NCBI GenBank assembly: GCA_017309115.1
Contig: JAFLEF010000058.1
Coordinates: 1-46,887, forward strand
Length of the DNA: 46,887 nt
Origin: Verrucomicrobiota bacterium
GTDB taxonomy: Bacteria > Verrucomicrobiota > Verrucomicrobiia > Limisphaerales > UBA9464
Direction: 5' to 3'
The first letter of the stretch is position 1, and every line of letters begins with the position of its first letter. Made by a program: the position numbers and the translations under genes. The notes beneath the pieces are model-generated. The model made no database searches. It was given only the letters and a program-made list of their open reading frames with translations, and was not told the DNA's origin. This document shows positions 1 to 7,079 of this stretch, one piece after another.

Positions 1-305
1 CAGGTTCGCTTCCGGCTGCTCTCCACCCCGCCTTGCGGCGACGCAGTTGCCTTCAGCTACACGACGCCCTGTCGGCATCGTACTCAGTCTTTCACTGGTT
101 AGTCTCATCAGTTTCACAAACGCACGGGCAGGGCGGAATCCGCCGCCCGCGTGAACTCCAGACCTCCCCAAAGCCCTCCGAGCAGGGCTAGAAAACGAGC
201 CGTCCGAGACAGCGGGCAGATGACAAACCGGCGCATGGAGCGATTTCCGAACCTAGCCAACTTCGTCAGGTTGGAAACGAGGAAACCGCGAACGGTTCGC
301 TGCCC
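1..305 (+). other. Window edge: possible 3' end of an ORF, then intergenic
   Basis: Frame 1 is open from the window edge to a TAG at 100-102 (33 codons, no start visible). The short peptide is rich in Arg, Thr and Pro and I do not recognise it, so it may be the tail of a gene that begins outside the window or chance. From 103 to 305 I see no convincing gene and no clear terminator. The segment lies downstream of the minus-strand STAS gene, so it may contain that gene's 3' untranslated end. Confidence 0.2.
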
Positions 306-818
306 TCAGGGCATGAGGGCCACTTCTCGCTCCAGGATTTGGGTTACGTCCGCGAATTTATCCCGGTTCTCCGGCTTGATCGCGCTCAGGAACCGATGGG
401 CGTCCAAACAGCACAGGGTGGTTTCCTTCTTGGACGCCGGCCCGGCAGCCACTTCGGTGGCCACTCCTTCGGGCAGAACCCAATTTTCGCCCTCCACCAG
501 GCTGACCAGCGGAAGGATTCCCAGATTGTCCAATAGGTCGCGCACTCGGGCATTGGGATTGACCAACACAAACCGGGCCGGGCCTCCAGTGGACGGACCC
601 AGTTCGGTTGCCAGAGCGGCAAGGATCCCGGAGAACGTGCTATCCATCAGCTTGCAGTCCGCCAGATCCAAACAAAACCGTTCGATTCCCTCGGCATCCA
701 ACCGATTCACCAACACCTTAAAGTCGCGAGCCCGCTCCACGGTCGCTCGCCCCTCCAAGCGAACAAACGCCGTGGGAGGCACGACCCACACGAGAATCTT
801 GGATCCCGGTAGCGGCAT
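306..818 (-). CDS. STAS-domain protein (anti-sigma-factor antagonist-like)
   Basis: The translation has the STAS pattern: an N-terminal beta strand ending in FVRLEGRATVERARDF, a central strand and loop reading LDLADCKLMDSTFSGILA (about residues 50-67), then a helix and a strand (RFVLVNPNARVRDLLDNLGI). The segment CKLMDSTF matches the position of the phosphorylatable Ser/Thr loop of SpoIIAA-type antagonists (D-S-T/S-F), so partner-switching control by an anti-sigma kinase is plausible. No anti-sigma factor or phosphatase gene is next to it. About 60 residues follow the STAS core and are not assigned. The start is uncertain: the ATG at 818 begins directly before the first strand, whereas a GTG at 902 preceded by a G-rich stretch would add 28 residues without obvious domain content. 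Confidence 0.7.
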   Translation of the reverse strand: MPLPGSKILVWVVPPTAFVRLEGRATVERARDFKVLVNRLDAEGIERFCLDLADCKLMDSTFSGILAALATELGPSTGGPARFVLVNPNARVRDLLDNLGILPLVSLVEGENWVLPEGVATEVAAGPASKKETTLCCLDAHRFLSAIKPENRDKFADVTQILEREVALMP

Positions 819-981
819 GACCCTGGTAGGTTCCGCCCGAACCCGGTCTCGGTCAAGAATGCGAAGCCACCCAATCCAGGGGAGGTCAGCTCCCGAAGCC
901 ACGTTCCCCCCGGACCAATTCTACCCCGAGTCCATCATTGTGGATTCCACCCCGATACGCTCTGTTATCCCTCGCATCGCC

Positions 982-1278
982 ATGCCGAAAGCCTCATCCA
1001 CACCGTCCCGTCGCCGTGCCGCCACTCGCCCCGTTCGGGAAAAGCGGCGGCTATGGCTCACCTTCTCCGCCGAGGCGACCACCAAGCCACTCCTCTGGCA
1101 GATGAGCCAACGCTTTGATCTGGTATTCAATATCCGCAATTCCTCGGTGACGAATCAGATGGGTCTGATTGCGCTAGAACTCGAAGGGGATCCCAAAGTC
1201 GTCGAGGCCGCCGTCCGCTGGTTCCGCAAGAAGGGCGTTCAGGTAGATCCGGTGGAACTCAACGCGATCGAAGGCTGA
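982..1278 (+). CDS. NIL-domain protein
   Basis: A 98-residue protein transcribed divergently from the STAS gene. After a basic, unstructured N-terminus (about 22 residues) it has the NIL-domain order of strand-helix-strand-strand-helix-strand: RRLWLTFSAEATTKPLLWQM, FDLVFNIRNSSVT, MGLIALELEGDPKVVEAAVRW, GVQVDPVEL. NIL domains are known as the C-terminal ligand-sensing part of MetN ABC ATPases and in some ferredoxins. Here it is free-standing, and no ABC transporter or ferredoxin gene is adjacent. The ATG at 982 was chosen because the same frame upstream is low-complexity and overlaps the STAS gene antisense. A role as a small ligand sensor is an inference. Confidence 0.75.
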   Translation: MPKASSTPSRRRAATRPVREKRRLWLTFSAEATTKPLLWQMSQRFDLVFNIRNSSVTNQMGLIALELEGDPKVVEAAVRWFRKKGVQVDPVELNAIEG

Positions 1279-1376
1279 GCCAGGGCCTCTAATTCCCCGG
1301 ACTTCGCCACTTCTCCCCATTTCCAATTTTGGGTGGGGGCGCCTCCCCGATTTCGAGTCGATTCACGCCTCGCTCC

Positions 1377-2270
1377 TCAGGCGAAGGTTCGCTTCGCCCA
1401 GGCCGAGAGAATCTTTCCAAACTCCGTGGCCGCCCGACTCAGAGACCGCTGGCGCAAATGCGCCAGGGCCACCTTGCGCTCAGGTCGGAGCCCGCTGAGG
1501 GAACGGTATTCGGGTTGTTCCGCTCGCTCCATCCGGGTCGCCATGGCGGGGACTAAGGAAACTCCAAGTCCGGCGCACACCAGCGATTGAATCGTTTCCA
1601 ACTGGGCGCTGCGAAATTGGATGCGCGGCCGAACTTCCCGCCGATCACAAAACCGGAGGACTTGGTCCCCCAGACAGTGGCCCTCCTTCATCACGATGAA
1701 GGGCTCCGTCATCAGGTCCTCCAAGCGGAGCGACCGCTTCCGGGCCAGTTCGTGACCAGGAGGCAGTGCCACCCGCAATTCTTCCGCAAAAAGTTCGTCC
1801 CACTCAATTCTTTCGTCCACCAGTGGCGGGCTCACCAACGCGCAATCGAGATCATACGACAAAACCTGCTTCACCAACTGAGCGGTGGTGTCCTCTTCCA
1901 CAATCAGTTCCACTCCGGGAAAGCGTTGGGAGAACTCCGCCACTACAGGCGGCAACAGATATGGGGCCAGCGTGGGCAACACGCCTACGGAAAGCCGACC
2001 CCGAAGCAAAGAACCCACTTCCTGGGCCTCCCGCCGAGCATCCTCCGCCTCGGCGAGAATCCGCACCGCCCGGCGCAGAAACAGCTGACCCGCCGCCGTC
2101 AGCCGCGTCTCCCGGTTGAGTCGATCAAACAGTCGCTCCCCCAGTTCATCCTCCAGTTTTTGCACCTGCTGACTCAAGGACGGCTGGGAGACATGACACT
2201 CCTCGGCCGCCCGGGAAAAATTCCCCGTTCGGGCCAACGCGACCACATACCTCAGCTGGTGCATTTCCAT
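1377..2270 (-). CDS. oxyR: LysR-family hydrogen-peroxide sensor OxyR
   Basis: LysR regulator of normal length (297 residues from the ATG at 2270, which has AGGA 7 bases upstream; a TTG at 2276 is the longer alternative). The N-terminal winged helix-turn-helix is clear (SRAAEECHVSQPSLSQQVQK). The effector domain carries GHCLGDQVLRFC, which aligns with the redox loop of E. coli OxyR: the two cysteines (about residues 199 and 208 of this start) keep the same spacing as C199 and C208. On that basis it should sense peroxide by disulfide formation and activate defence genes. It lies alone, downstream of the yheT-like gene in the same orientation, separated by a repeat-bearing gap. sodA and feoAAB elsewhere in the window are candidate functional relatives, not shown targets. 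Confidence 0.9.
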   Translation of the reverse strand: MEMHQLRYVVALARTGNFSRAAEECHVSQPSLSQQVQKLEDELGERLFDRLNRETRLTAAGQLFLRRAVRILAEAEDARREAQEVGSLLRGRLSVGVLPTLAPYLLPPVVAEFSQRFPGVELIVEEDTTAQLVKQVLSYDLDCALVSPPLVDERIEWDELFAEELRVALPPGHELARKRSLRLEDLMTEPFIVMKEGHCLGDQVLRFCDRREVRPRIQFRSAQLETIQSLVCAGLGVSLVPAMATRMERAEQPEYRSLSGLRPERKVALAHLRQRSLSRAATEFGKILSAWAKRTFA

Positions 2271-2415
2271 AGGCAAATCCTATCCAGAGCATTGGAAACA
2301 ACAATTTCTTCAATGAGCAAAAACCCTGTTTCAGTTCCGGGGCCGTCAGCACGGGTCCCTTACATCAACGGCCCAAGCCCTTGGTGAACGTCGGTACGGC
2401 CTGATCAAAGCGGAG

Positions 2416-2442
2416 CGCAGGCGGACATCCGGTCCGCCTGCG
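2416..2442. repeat. Perfect 11-bp inverted repeat (hairpin)
   Basis: Arms of 11 bp (cgcaggcggac / gtccgcctgcg) flank a 5-base loop. It lies between yheT and oxyR, both on the minus strand. No T-run follows on either strand, so it is not a textbook intrinsic terminator. It sits directly beside the larger palindrome at 2457-2543. Confidence 0.6.
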
Positions 2443-2456
2443 TCTCTAAAATCCGG

Positions 2457-2543
2457 AAGGGCGACGCTCGGCGGAGCCATCCGTAGGTGGTCTCCCCTTC
2501 TCGTCATTTCAAAGGGACGCGAACGGCTCCACAGAGCGTCGCC
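2457..2543. repeat. Solo palindromic element related to the 136-bp array
   Basis: Left arm gggcgacgctcggcggagcc and right arm ggctccacagagcgtcgccc are inverted copies with two mismatches over 20 bp, separated by about 45 bp. The arm sequence is nearly the same as the left arm of each unit in the tandem array at 14075-14744, so this is a dispersed, partly diverged member of that repeat family located 20 bp past the 3' end of the yheT-like gene. Confidence 0.65.
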
Positions 2544-2562
2544 CAATCTCTCAACCTTAAAC

Positions 2563-3543
2563 TCACAACTCCCCCGGCATCGCCGTCTCCAGAAACTCCA
2601 ACGCCCGTCGCTCCGACCAATATTCCCAGGGGTACGCTCCACCCCCGACGAATCCGACGTGACCGCCTGCGCCTGGGATTTCCAGGAAGACGTGGGAACT
2701 GCGCTTGGCCAGCTCCCGCGGAAAACAGGGTGGAGCCAGGAACGGATCGTCCGCGGCATTCAGAATTAAGGTCGGCACGGAAATCGTGGGCAAAAACCCT
2801 ACCGCCGAACACTGCGCCCAATACTCTTCGGCGCTGGCAAACCCATGCAGCGGCGCCGTGAATGCGTCATCGAATTCGGCAAAGGTGGTCATTCGTCGCC
2901 AGTCGGCAGCGGGAAAGGAGGCTCCAAACCGACGTTGCTTGGCCTCCATTTTGGCTCCCATTTCCCGGAGAAAGCGTCGCATGAAGAACCGGCATTCCGG
3001 ACCCGCCATGTGCACCGCCGCCGCCCGTAGATCACAGGGCACTGAGATCGCCACCCCCGCCCCAACCCACTGCCGTTCCGGCCCCTCCTCCCCCAGAAAC
3101 TTCAGCGTGAGGTTCCCTCCCAGACTGAAGCCCACCACCGCGACGCGCACCGCCGGACGCTGCCGAACCACCTCGCGCACCACGGCCGCCAAATCCTCGG
3201 TTGCCCCACTGTGATACGACCGGGGCAGACGATTGGGCTCGCCCGAACATCCCCGAAAATTCCACGCCACCACCTCCCATCCCCGGAGTTGGGCCGACCG
3301 CGCCAATCCCCGGACATAGGTACGTTGAGAACTGCCCTCCAAACCGTGGCTGATGATCAACACCCGCCGGGCCGACTCCCCCCACCAGTCCAAATCCAGA
3401 AAATCCCCATCGGCCAACTCCAATCGCTGCCGACGCACCCGGCCCGCCGGCGGACGTCGCCCCACCGAAGGCCACACCGTCTGCCAGTGTGCCGAACGGC
3501 ACCACCACGGAGGTCGATAGCTGGAGGGGGAAACGAGAGGCAC
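2563..3543 (-). CDS. YheT-family alpha/beta-hydrolase
   Basis: A 326-residue alpha/beta-hydrolase of the YheT/ABHD1-3 family (COG0429). Visible family marks are the N-terminal SAHWQTVWP box, the oxyanion region IISHGLEGSS (about residues 64-72), WNFRGCSGEPN, the nucleophile elbow GFSLGGN with Ser140, an acid in NAADDPF (D265/D266) and the His in GGHVGF (H295). The catalytic triad is therefore intact. Substrate is unknown for most members; esterase or lipid hydrolase activity is typical. The only start in range is GTG. It follows the hpnK-like gene by 15 bases in the same direction and is probably the last gene of that string. Confidence 0.85.
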   Translation of the reverse strand: MPLVSPSSYRPPWWCRSAHWQTVWPSVGRRPPAGRVRRQRLELADGDFLDLDWWGESARRVLIISHGLEGSSQRTYVRGLARSAQLRGWEVVAWNFRGCSGEPNRLPRSYHSGATEDLAAVVREVVRQRPAVRVAVVGFSLGGNLTLKFLGEEGPERQWVGAGVAISVPCDLRAAAVHMAGPECRFFMRRFLREMGAKMEAKQRRFGASFPAADWRRMTTFAEFDDAFTAPLHGFASAEEYWAQCSAVGFLPTISVPTLILNAADDPFLAPPCFPRELAKRSSHVFLEIPGAGGHVGFVGGGAYPWEYWSERRALEFLETAMPGEL

Positions 3544-3558
3544 AGCCGCAGCCGCTTC

Positions 3559-4425
3559 TCAAGTCGGCAAACTGGTTGTCGCCGGCACGAGATCACCGTG
3601 ATTGATCAGTTCGCGTCCGGGTTGCGCCATGAAGTGTTTAAGCTCCGGATTCAGCAACAATTCCAACTCATCCCCGTGCTCATCGGTATCCGGATTTAGG
3701 CAAACCTCGTAGGTGCCCGGAGGCAGCTCTTCCAACAGGGTGAGCAAATAATCCAGGTCCATGCTCCCACTGGCCATGGTGCCCAATACGGCATCGGTCA
3801 TACAGATGCCTCGGCGGAGCAGCAAAGGTCGGGCGCCCTGGTCGAAATACCGCATCAGCAGGCCCATGGGCACGTTGGACAGGGATCGTCCCGGGAACAG
3901 CCGCAGATGGGTCAGCACGGGATCGTGCGTCGCCCGGATTGCCCGAATTTTCCAGGCGTCGTGGTACCGTCGAATGAACCCGTACACCACTGGATGCAGA
4001 TGCATTCCACCCCGACCGCTGATAAATCCCAAAGGCAATCCCATGCGTCGATACAGTCGAATCTGGGCGTCCACCTCGGCCTGCAAGGCGCTTTTCAACT
4101 GCGGATTGAACCGATACCGAAAGGCATTACCCCACAGCCGATCGCCAAACTCGAAGCGTTCATCAACAACCCCGACGATTTCACTGGGTTTGAGGACCGA
4201 TTTACCGTGAGTCAGCACCAACTGGAGGCCTACCTCCAAACCGGGATTCTGTTTGCACCAGGCGACAGCCGATTCCACCGCCGTTCCTCGAACCGGCAGG
4301 GAGGCGGCCGTCAGCACCCCCTCCTGATACGCCCGGAAAATAGCGTCATTGGCCTTCTGGGATCGCCCCAGGTTATCCGCCGTGAAGATAACCCGCAGTC
4401 GGGGATCAAATTCCTCAAACACCAT
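3559..4425 (-). CDS. hpnK: ChbG/HpnK (YdjC)-family deacetylase
   Basis: About 288 residues of the YdjC/ChbG/HpnK carbohydrate-deacetylase family. The N-terminal metal-site strand reads VIFTADNLGRS, where the family usually has ADDFG, so the second acidic ligand is Asn here. The second metal motif is present as GGMHLHPVVYGF, and a C-terminal strand-turn reads PPGTYEVCLNPDTDEHG. In hopanoid clusters HpnK is found next to HpnC/HpnD, and here it overlaps the squalene synthase gene by 11 bases, which supports the HpnK name over ChbG. The ATG at 4425 was preferred to a TTG at 4434. Its biochemical role in lipid synthesis is not settled for the family; the changed DD motif adds doubt about activity. 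Confidence 0.8.
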   Translation of the reverse strand: MVFEEFDPRLRVIFTADNLGRSQKANDAIFRAYQEGVLTAASLPVRGTAVESAVAWCKQNPGLEVGLQLVLTHGKSVLKPSEIVGVVDERFEFGDRLWGNAFRYRFNPQLKSALQAEVDAQIRLYRRMGLPLGFISGRGGMHLHPVVYGFIRRYHDAWKIRAIRATHDPVLTHLRLFPGRSLSNVPMGLLMRYFDQGARPLLLRRGICMTDAVLGTMASGSMDLDYLLTLLEELPPGTYEVCLNPDTDEHGDELELLLNPELKHFMAQPGRELINHGDLVPATTSLPT

Positions 4426-5287
4426 AGGCGGCAAGGGGCAGTCCGGTCTTCACCCGCAGCCACGCCAGGAGCAACAGACCGAGTTTATGGGGTTTGGTTA
4501 ACCGCACGGGCTCGGGAGCCAAAACCGGAAATCGCCGCCGCTCCAACCGGCGAAAGAGTTTCCAGTACACGGTTCCCATGAGTTCGGCGGCCACCATGGA
4601 TTGCCGGTCTTCCGGCGGCAAGGCCGCCCGTGCCTGCCGGTAGTACGCGCGCGTTCGCTGGGCGAAGGCTTCCGCCACGTGGGTGAATCCCGGGGAAGGA
4701 CGCCGCCCCAAGATGTCCTCACAGGTGACTCCGTGTCGGGCCAGCTCTTCCTCCGGCAGATACACCCGGCCCCGTTCGGCATCGTTCCCGACATCCCGGA
4801 GAATGTTGGTGTATTGAAGTGCTTTCCCCATGGCGTCGGCATAGGCCCGACATCCGGGGTGACGATACCCAAAGATCTCAATGCTCAGCAGGCCCACCAC
4901 TGAAGCGACCCGATAGCAATAGCCGTCCAAAGAGGCGTAATCCGGATAGCGGACCTGTGTAAGGTCCATTTCCACTCCCAGGATCAGCTCGTCGAACAAG
5001 GCAAACGGCAGCCGATATTCGGCGATGAACGGCTGAAGTTCGCGATTCACCGCCAGCTCGGGTCGCTGGCCTTCGCAGGCTCGCCGGACATCCGCGCGCC
5101 ACAACTGCAGGGCCGCCTGACGTTCCGCCACCGGCCGGGATTCCTCGTCGGCCACGTCATCCACCTCCCGACAGAAGGCGTAGAGCGCACTCATCGCCGC
5201 CCGTCGCGAGGGCGGAAGAACGATGAACGCCAGCGCCAGATTGGAGGCGCTTTTCTGCGTGATCTGGTCGCTAACCTCGGTGCTCAC
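4415..5287 (-). CDS. hpnD: Squalene/phytoene synthase, HpnD-like
   Basis: A 290-residue trans-isoprenyl diphosphate synthase (head-to-head type). Both aspartate-rich motifs are present: REVDDVADE (about residues 40-48) and NILRDVGNDAERGRVYLP (about 160-177). YCYRVASVVGLLSIEIFG is the usual substrate-tunnel helix. HpnD makes presqualene diphosphate from two farnesyl diphosphates, the first step toward squalene and hopanoids; phytoene synthase or HpnC cannot be excluded by eye. The GTG start shares bases with the stop of the upstream small membrane-protein gene, and the 3' end overlaps the hpnK-like gene. No hpnC, hpnE or squalene-hopene cyclase lies in the window, so the rest of the pathway must be elsewhere. 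Confidence 0.88.
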   Translation of the reverse strand: MSTEVSDQITQKSASNLALAFIVLPPSRRAAMSALYAFCREVDDVADEESRPVAERQAALQLWRADVRRACEGQRPELAVNRELQPFIAEYRLPFALFDELILGVEMDLTQVRYPDYASLDGYCYRVASVVGLLSIEIFGYRHPGCRAYADAMGKALQYTNILRDVGNDAERGRVYLPEEELARHGVTCEDILGRRPSPGFTHVAEAFAQRTRAYYRQARAALPPEDRQSMVAAELMGTVYWKLFRRLERRRFPVLAPEPVRLTKPHKLGLLLLAWLRVKTGLPLAAYGV

Positions 5288-5628
5288 AGCGGCGGCGGTT
5301 CAGAACCACCCGCACCCTGCGGAGGCAGGCCTCCGGTCTGGGCACGGGTTGGATTGCGGGTCCGATGGTCCCGACGACGACGACGGCGGCGGCGGTGTCC
5401 GCTGGACTCTTCGGTGTCCCCCTCCAACAACGCACCCTTCTGTCGGTAGCGAGGGGACTTCCGGAAGAACACCGCCCAGATCACCAGCGCCACCACCACG
5501 GCGGCGACGACCACGATAATGGGCAGAATCCCGCGCAACGATTGCTGCGTGTTCGGATTCAGCGCATTGGGCAATTGGGCCGCATCCGGAATAGCGGCGG
5601 CAACCAAGCTGCAGACGGAAAACGTCAT
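5284..5628 (-). CDS. Small membrane protein with Arg-rich tail
   Basis: A 114-residue protein I do not recognise. The N-terminus is weakly signal-like (residues 1-20), one strong transmembrane helix spans about residues 34-55 (GILPIIVVVAAVVVALVIWA), and the cytoplasmic tail is highly basic with a run of eight arginines followed by Pro/Gly-rich sequence. Its ATG overlaps the stop of the NtrC-type gene by 4 bases and its own stop overlaps the hpnD start by 4 bases, so it is very likely translated with them. It could be a small accessory or anchoring subunit, but nothing in the sequence shows its partner. Confidence 0.7.
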   Translation of the reverse strand: MTFSVCSLVAAAIPDAAQLPNALNPNTQQSLRGILPIIVVVAAVVVALVIWAVFFRKSPRYRQKGALLEGDTEESSGHRRRRRRRRDHRTRNPTRAQTGGLPPQGAGGSEPPPL

Positions 5629-7079
5629 CGGACGGACGAGACTGCCGGGGAATCGGAGTCGTCGTCAACGACCCCATCAGCCTTCAGATCCAGACGGCTC
5701 ATCCGATACCGCAGCGCATGGCGGGAAAGATCCAATTGCTGCGCGGCCCGGGAGAGATTTCCACCACAGCGCTGCAGGGCGGCCAGAATGAGCTCCCGTT
5801 CGAACTGCACCAGGGCTTCGCTCAGGGAAATCGGCGTGGATCCAACCTGGGCAGCCGTGGGTCGATTGACCGGAGCCGCATTCAACTCGCCATTGCGCAG
5901 ACGTGACTCAATTTCGAAGTCTGGCAGGCTGGTAGGCCGGATGACGTCGCTCGTCTCGAGAATCACCGCCCGTTCCAACACGTTGCGAAGCTCTCGGACG
6001 TTGCCCGGCCATGAATGCGCCAACAGCGCTGATTGGGCCGCCGGGGTAATTCCGGTAATGGACTTGCCGAGGCGCAGAGTGAACTGACGCAGAAAAAACT
6101 GGGCCAGCAGCAGGATGTCATTTCCCCGTTCCCGTAGCGGAGGCGGACGGAATTGCATGACGTTGAGCCGGTGAAACAGATCTTCCCGGAATTCCCCCTT
6201 TTGAATGGCCTCCACAATGTTCCGGTTGGTGGCGGCAATCAGCCGAACATTGACCCGAAGTTCCTGAGTTCCGCCCACCCGGGTGAACGAACCGTCCTCC
6301 AGAAACCGCAGCAGTTTCGCCTGCAACGGCCGGCTCATGTCCCCGATCTCGTCCAAAAAGATCGTCCCTCCATCCGCCTCCTCCACCAACCCCCGTTTGG
6401 TCCGATGGGCCCCGGTGAAGGCACCCCGCTCATACCCGAACAGTTCACTCTCCAACAGGGTCTCGGGAATGGCCGCACAATTCAGGCGGACATATGTCTT
6501 GCCCACCCGCTTGCTCAGTCCGTGGATGGCGCCCGCGATCAGTTCCTTCCCAGTCCCGCTCTCCCCCAGAATCAGCACCGTGGCGTCGGTCGGCGCCACC
6601 GTCTGCACCAATTGCCGCAGTTCCTTCACCTTCTGCGCTTCGCCAATGAGATGGTCGAGTTTGTAGGGCTCGCCCGCCCGAGCCTTTAACGCAGCGTTCT
6701 CCGCCAATAACTGATACCGCTCCGCACAGCGGCTCACCGCATGCAACAGTTCCCCGGGTTCAAACGGCTTGCCCAGATAGTCCACGGCCCCGTTCTTGAT
6801 CGCCTCGACCGCCAGTTTTGGCGTGGCGTAGGCCGTGATGATCAACACCGGAAGGTTGGGATTGCGCCGGGTAACTTCCTTGAGGAATTCGTATCCGCTC
6901 ATCCCGCCCAACCGGGCATCGGTGATCACCAAAAACACCTCTTCAGAGGCAATCAGCTTGAGCCCCGCCTCAGCCGATTCGGCCAGTCGCACCTCGTATC
7001 CTTCGTCTCGCAGGACGGTCTCCAAGGTGAGACGCATGTTTTTCTCGTCATCCACGACGAGCAGGGGCGGAAGTTTCAT
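5625..7079 (-). CDS. NtrC-type sigma-54 response regulator
   Basis: A 484-residue activator with three modules: a receiver domain (residues 1-120, phospho-acceptor D54 in VITDARLGG, K104 in LGKPF), an AAA+ domain (about 140-375) and a Fis-type helix-turn-helix (about 435-475, GGNLSRAAQQLDLSRHALRY). The AAA+ domain has Walker A GESGTGKE (172-179), the sigma-54 contact loop GAFTGA (219-224) and Walker B TIFLDEIGD. All are intact, so it should drive open-complex formation at sigma-54 promoters after phosphorylation by the upstream kinase, whose gene overlaps it by 4 bases (ATGA). Because it is embedded with hpnD and hpnK, isoprenoid-lipid or envelope genes are candidate targets. That link is inferred only from gene order. 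Confidence 0.93.
   Translation of the reverse strand: MKLPPLLVVDDEKNMRLTLETVLRDEGYEVRLAESAEAGLKLIASEEVFLVITDARLGGMSGYEFLKEVTRRNPNLPVLIITAYATPKLAVEAIKNGAVDYLGKPFEPGELLHAVSRCAERYQLLAENAALKARAGEPYKLDHLIGEAQKVKELRQLVQTVAPTDATVLILGESGTGKELIAGAIHGLSKRVGKTYVRLNCAAIPETLLESELFGYERGAFTGAHRTKRGLVEEADGGTIFLDEIGDMSRPLQAKLLRFLEDGSFTRVGGTQELRVNVRLIAATNRNIVEAIQKGEFREDLFHRLNVMQFRPPPLRERGNDILLLAQFFLRQFTLRLGKSITGITPAAQSALLAHSWPGNVRELRNVLERAVILETSDVIRPTSLPDFEIESRLRNGELNAAPVNRPTAAQVGSTPISLSEALVQFERELILAALQRCGGNLSRAAQQLDLSRHALRYRMSRLDLKADGVVDDDSDSPAVSSVR

Noticed and set aside
2416-2442. Intrinsic terminator of yheT
   Set aside because: The stem is perfect but no T-run follows on the minus strand, so I list it only as an inverted repeat.
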